This document shows, piece by piece, positions 4,519 through 5,532 of a stretch of DNA of 5,532 nt. The translations under genes and the position numbers were made by a program. The DNA is from a bacterium (GTDB lineage Bacteria > Spirochaetota > UBA4802 > UBA5550). The stretch is taken from NCBI GenBank assembly GCA_024224995.1, contig JAAENB010000282.1:1-5532 (forward strand). Direction: 5' to 3'. Position 1 is the first letter of the stretch; each line of letters opens with the position of its first letter. Under the pieces are notes generated by a model. The model ran no database searches, was not told where the DNA came from, and was given only the letters and a program-made list of their open reading frames with translations.

Positions 4519-5250
4519 ATGAACAAAAAAGCAGGAATTACATTATTCATATTGCTCATTGCAGCCATTATTTCGGGCCCTGTATTCGCCATTGGGGAGC
4601 TTGGAATTGGTTTAAACCTGGGGATAACGTACGATCCGAATAACCTGGAACATGAGATCACCGCGTATAACCGGGCAATGCAGGCATACAAGGCAGCGAA
4701 TACGGGCTCGGGAATAATGCAGCTCAATGTTCCCTATATCCCGGTCATTGGCGTCAATTTTCGATATCAATTCAATTATATACTTTTCAGGTTAGGCTGC
4801 CATTTTGCCCAGGCATGGTCCTTTGCCACCAAAGGCAATATTGAAGAGGCATCGGGGACCCGGAATAATATCAGTTTCGACACGCACCAGGTCTCCATAC
4901 CCACAACTATCGGTCTTATTGTGCCCTTAAACAAACGGACCCTGTTTTATTTTGGCGCGGGTTTGACCCTGCATCTCACCTCTTTGAAAATAAAACAATC
5001 AAACCCCCAAGCGGCGTACGGCCTGCCCGAAACAGTAAGCCAGAATACCTATACTTCCATGTTCGTAGGATATCATTTTATTTTTGGCGCGGAAATCCCG
5101 CTGGCGAACCGGTATACCATAAGCGCGGAATTTATTAATCAACGAGGCATATCGCCAACAATTACCAGCGCGGATACCAGTACTACCCGCTGCATGAATG
5201 TGACGACGAATATAATTCTTCTCGGGGTAAATTATTATCTGGATTTTTAA
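4519..5250 (+). CDS. Outer-membrane beta-barrel protein, paralog 3 of 3
   Basis: A 243-residue exported protein 23 bases after the second barrel gene. The signal peptide (M-N-K-K, core to 19, G-P-V-F-A) is cleaved after A24. Strands include L-G-I-G-L-N-L-G-I (28-36), Y-I-L-F-R-L-G-C-H-F (87-96), S-I-P-T-T-I-G-L-I-V-P-L (126-137), L-F-Y-F-G-A-G-L-T-L (142-151), I-F-G-A-E-I-P-L (188-195) and the closing L-L-G-V-N-Y-Y-L-D-F, which ends in the terminal Phe recognised by the Bam insertion machinery. A loop around 40-68 (helix-like A-Y-N-R-A-M-Q-A-Y-K-A-A-N) and one at 155-180 lack counterparts in paralog 1. It has no Shine-Dalgarno; an ATG-led 6-codon frame (4497-4517) fills the gap and ends one base before this start. 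Confidence 0.8.
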   Translation: MNKKAGITLFILLIAAIISGPVFAIGELGIGLNLGITYDPNNLEHEITAYNRAMQAYKAANTGSGIMQLNVPYIPVIGVNFRYQFNYILFRLGCHFAQAWSFATKGNIEEASGTRNNISFDTHQVSIPTTIGLIVPLNKRTLFYFGAGLTLHLTSLKIKQSNPQAAYGLPETVSQNTYTSMFVGYHFIFGAEIPLANRYTISAEFINQRGISPTITSADTSTTRCMNVTTNIILLGVNYYLDF

Positions 5251-5393
5251 TTTGTAACCAATGCGGGGTCCCGTTGTCGAAGAATAAAAAGCAGGTGCAA
5301 GGGACAGGGCAAAAGGTGAAGAAACACCCCTTCGGCGAAGCCGGAAGAAAGGGATCGGGGTTCAGGGGCCAGTAAAAGAAAGAGGATAAATGA

Positions 5394-5408
5394 CCCGGCA
5401 GGGCCGGG
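5394..5408. repeat. GC hairpin CCCGGC-AGG-GCCGGG
   Basis: Six perfect GC base pairs around a three-base loop. On the plus strand an A-run follows, and on the minus strand the T-run precedes the stem, so neither orientation makes a standard terminator. A 33-codon ATG frame (5390-5491) begins at this hairpin but runs into the palindromic repeat and is not believed. Confidence 0.45.
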
Positions 5409-5453
5409 AAAAAATACGGAAGAAACTGTTTTTAAAAAATGGATCGGTTTCAG

Positions 5454-5509
5454 CATGGGGCTACCCGGGGGTGAATCCCCGGGCTACATGACTTTACCCC
5501 TCCGGGGTA
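5454..5509. repeat. Palindromic repeat element with two hairpins
   Basis: A pair of GC hairpins: CCCGGGG (5464-5470) with CCCCGGG (5477-5483) around loop GTGAAT, bounded by CATG at 5454-5457 and 5487-5490, then TACCCC (5495-5500) with GGGGTA (5504-5509) around TCC. The heptamer GGGCTAC appears twice as a direct repeat (5458-5464 and 5481-5487). The look (GGGGCTAC...CCCCGGGCTACATG) resembles intergenic palindromic repeats I have seen in many uncultured bacteria; whether other copies exist in this genome cannot be seen here. The right edge may extend beyond 5532. Confidence 0.5.
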
Positions 5510-5532
5510 TTTCTGGTATGGGACCGAATCGC

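Larger units (their letters stand above)
5251..5532. other. Hairpin-rich non-coding end of the window
   Basis: No convincing gene lies in these 282 bases. The plus strand is purine-rich (many AAAG, GGAA, GGGG runs). At least four compact hairpins are visible: TTCGGC-GAA-GCCGGA at 5331-5345 (with one G-T pair), CCCGGC-AGG-GCCGGG at 5394-5408, CCCGGGG/CCCCGGG at 5464-5483 and TACCCC/GGGGTA at 5495-5509. None is followed by a T-run, so an intrinsic terminator for the barrel-gene operon is not obvious. The stretch could be a dispersed repeat region, a structured RNA, or decayed sequence. Confidence 0.5.

Noticed and set aside
4509..4727. 72-codon minus-strand frame at the start of barrel gene 3
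   Set aside because: Antisense to the signal peptide and first strands of a well-supported gene.
5247..5456. 69-codon minus-strand frame in the final non-coding region
   Set aside because: It starts without a ribosome site and is the complement of a purine-rich hairpin region; the Leu/Pro/Phe-rich content is what such DNA gives by chance.
5390..5491. 33-codon plus-strand frame after GAGG
   Set aside because: A passable ribosome site, but the last third is the palindromic repeat and the peptide (highly basic, then W-G-Y-P-G) shows no family.
1..5532. CRISPR array, tRNA, rRNA, integrase or transposase, toxin-antitoxin pair
   Set aside because: No regularly spaced repeats, no cloverleaf or rRNA-like sequence, no recombinase motifs; the regulator has no adjacent toxin-sized gene, since the neighbouring phosphoesterase is an unlikely toxin.

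Overview
The window looks like chromosomal DNA of a Gram-negative-type (diderm) bacterium, most likely a spirochaete or a relative. The grounds are a lysostaphin-type peptidase with a signal peptide, three successive outer-membrane barrel proteins, a lipoprotein with a relaxed lipobox (F-T-G-C), and an unusual tandem ribbon-helix-helix regulator. The taxonomic call is inference from gene style, not from a marker gene.

Left half (1-1948), all on the minus strand. Reading in the direction of transcription there is a small regulator with two ribbon-helix-helix motifs (1948-1481), a DHH/DHHA1 phosphoesterase (1349-447), then after a 158-base AT-rich gap a 52-residue lipoprotein (288-130) and the start of a coiled-coil protein that leaves the window (100-1). 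The regulator appears to have lost its C-terminus to a one-base frameshift: about 37 further codon-like triplets sit in another frame (1480-1362) and end 12 bases before the phosphoesterase start.

Middle (1949-2104) is a divergent intergenic region with phased A/T tracts.

Right half (2105-5250), all on the plus strand. A secreted LysM + M23 peptidase (2105-3049) is followed by a 98-base gap that holds a short dispersed-repeat-like sequence and a good sigma70-type promoter, then three tandem paralogous outer-membrane beta-barrel proteins (3148-3777, 3791-4495, 4519-5250) that look like one operon. None of these four plus-strand genes has a Shine-Dalgarno sequence, whereas three of the four minus-strand genes have a clear one. 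The promoter before the first barrel gene predicts an almost leaderless mRNA.

The last 282 bases (5251-5532) hold no convincing gene but at least four compact hairpins, ending in a GC-rich palindromic element resembling a dispersed genomic repeat.

The right half is about the cell envelope (wall remodelling plus outer-membrane proteins). The left half pairs a DNA-binding regulator with a phosphoesterase whose substrate cannot be read from the sequence. No defence system, CRISPR array, integrase or transposase is visible. The more novel points are the duplicated ribbon-helix-helix protein with its shifted tail, the barrel-protein triplet, and the absence of Shine-Dalgarno sites on one side only.
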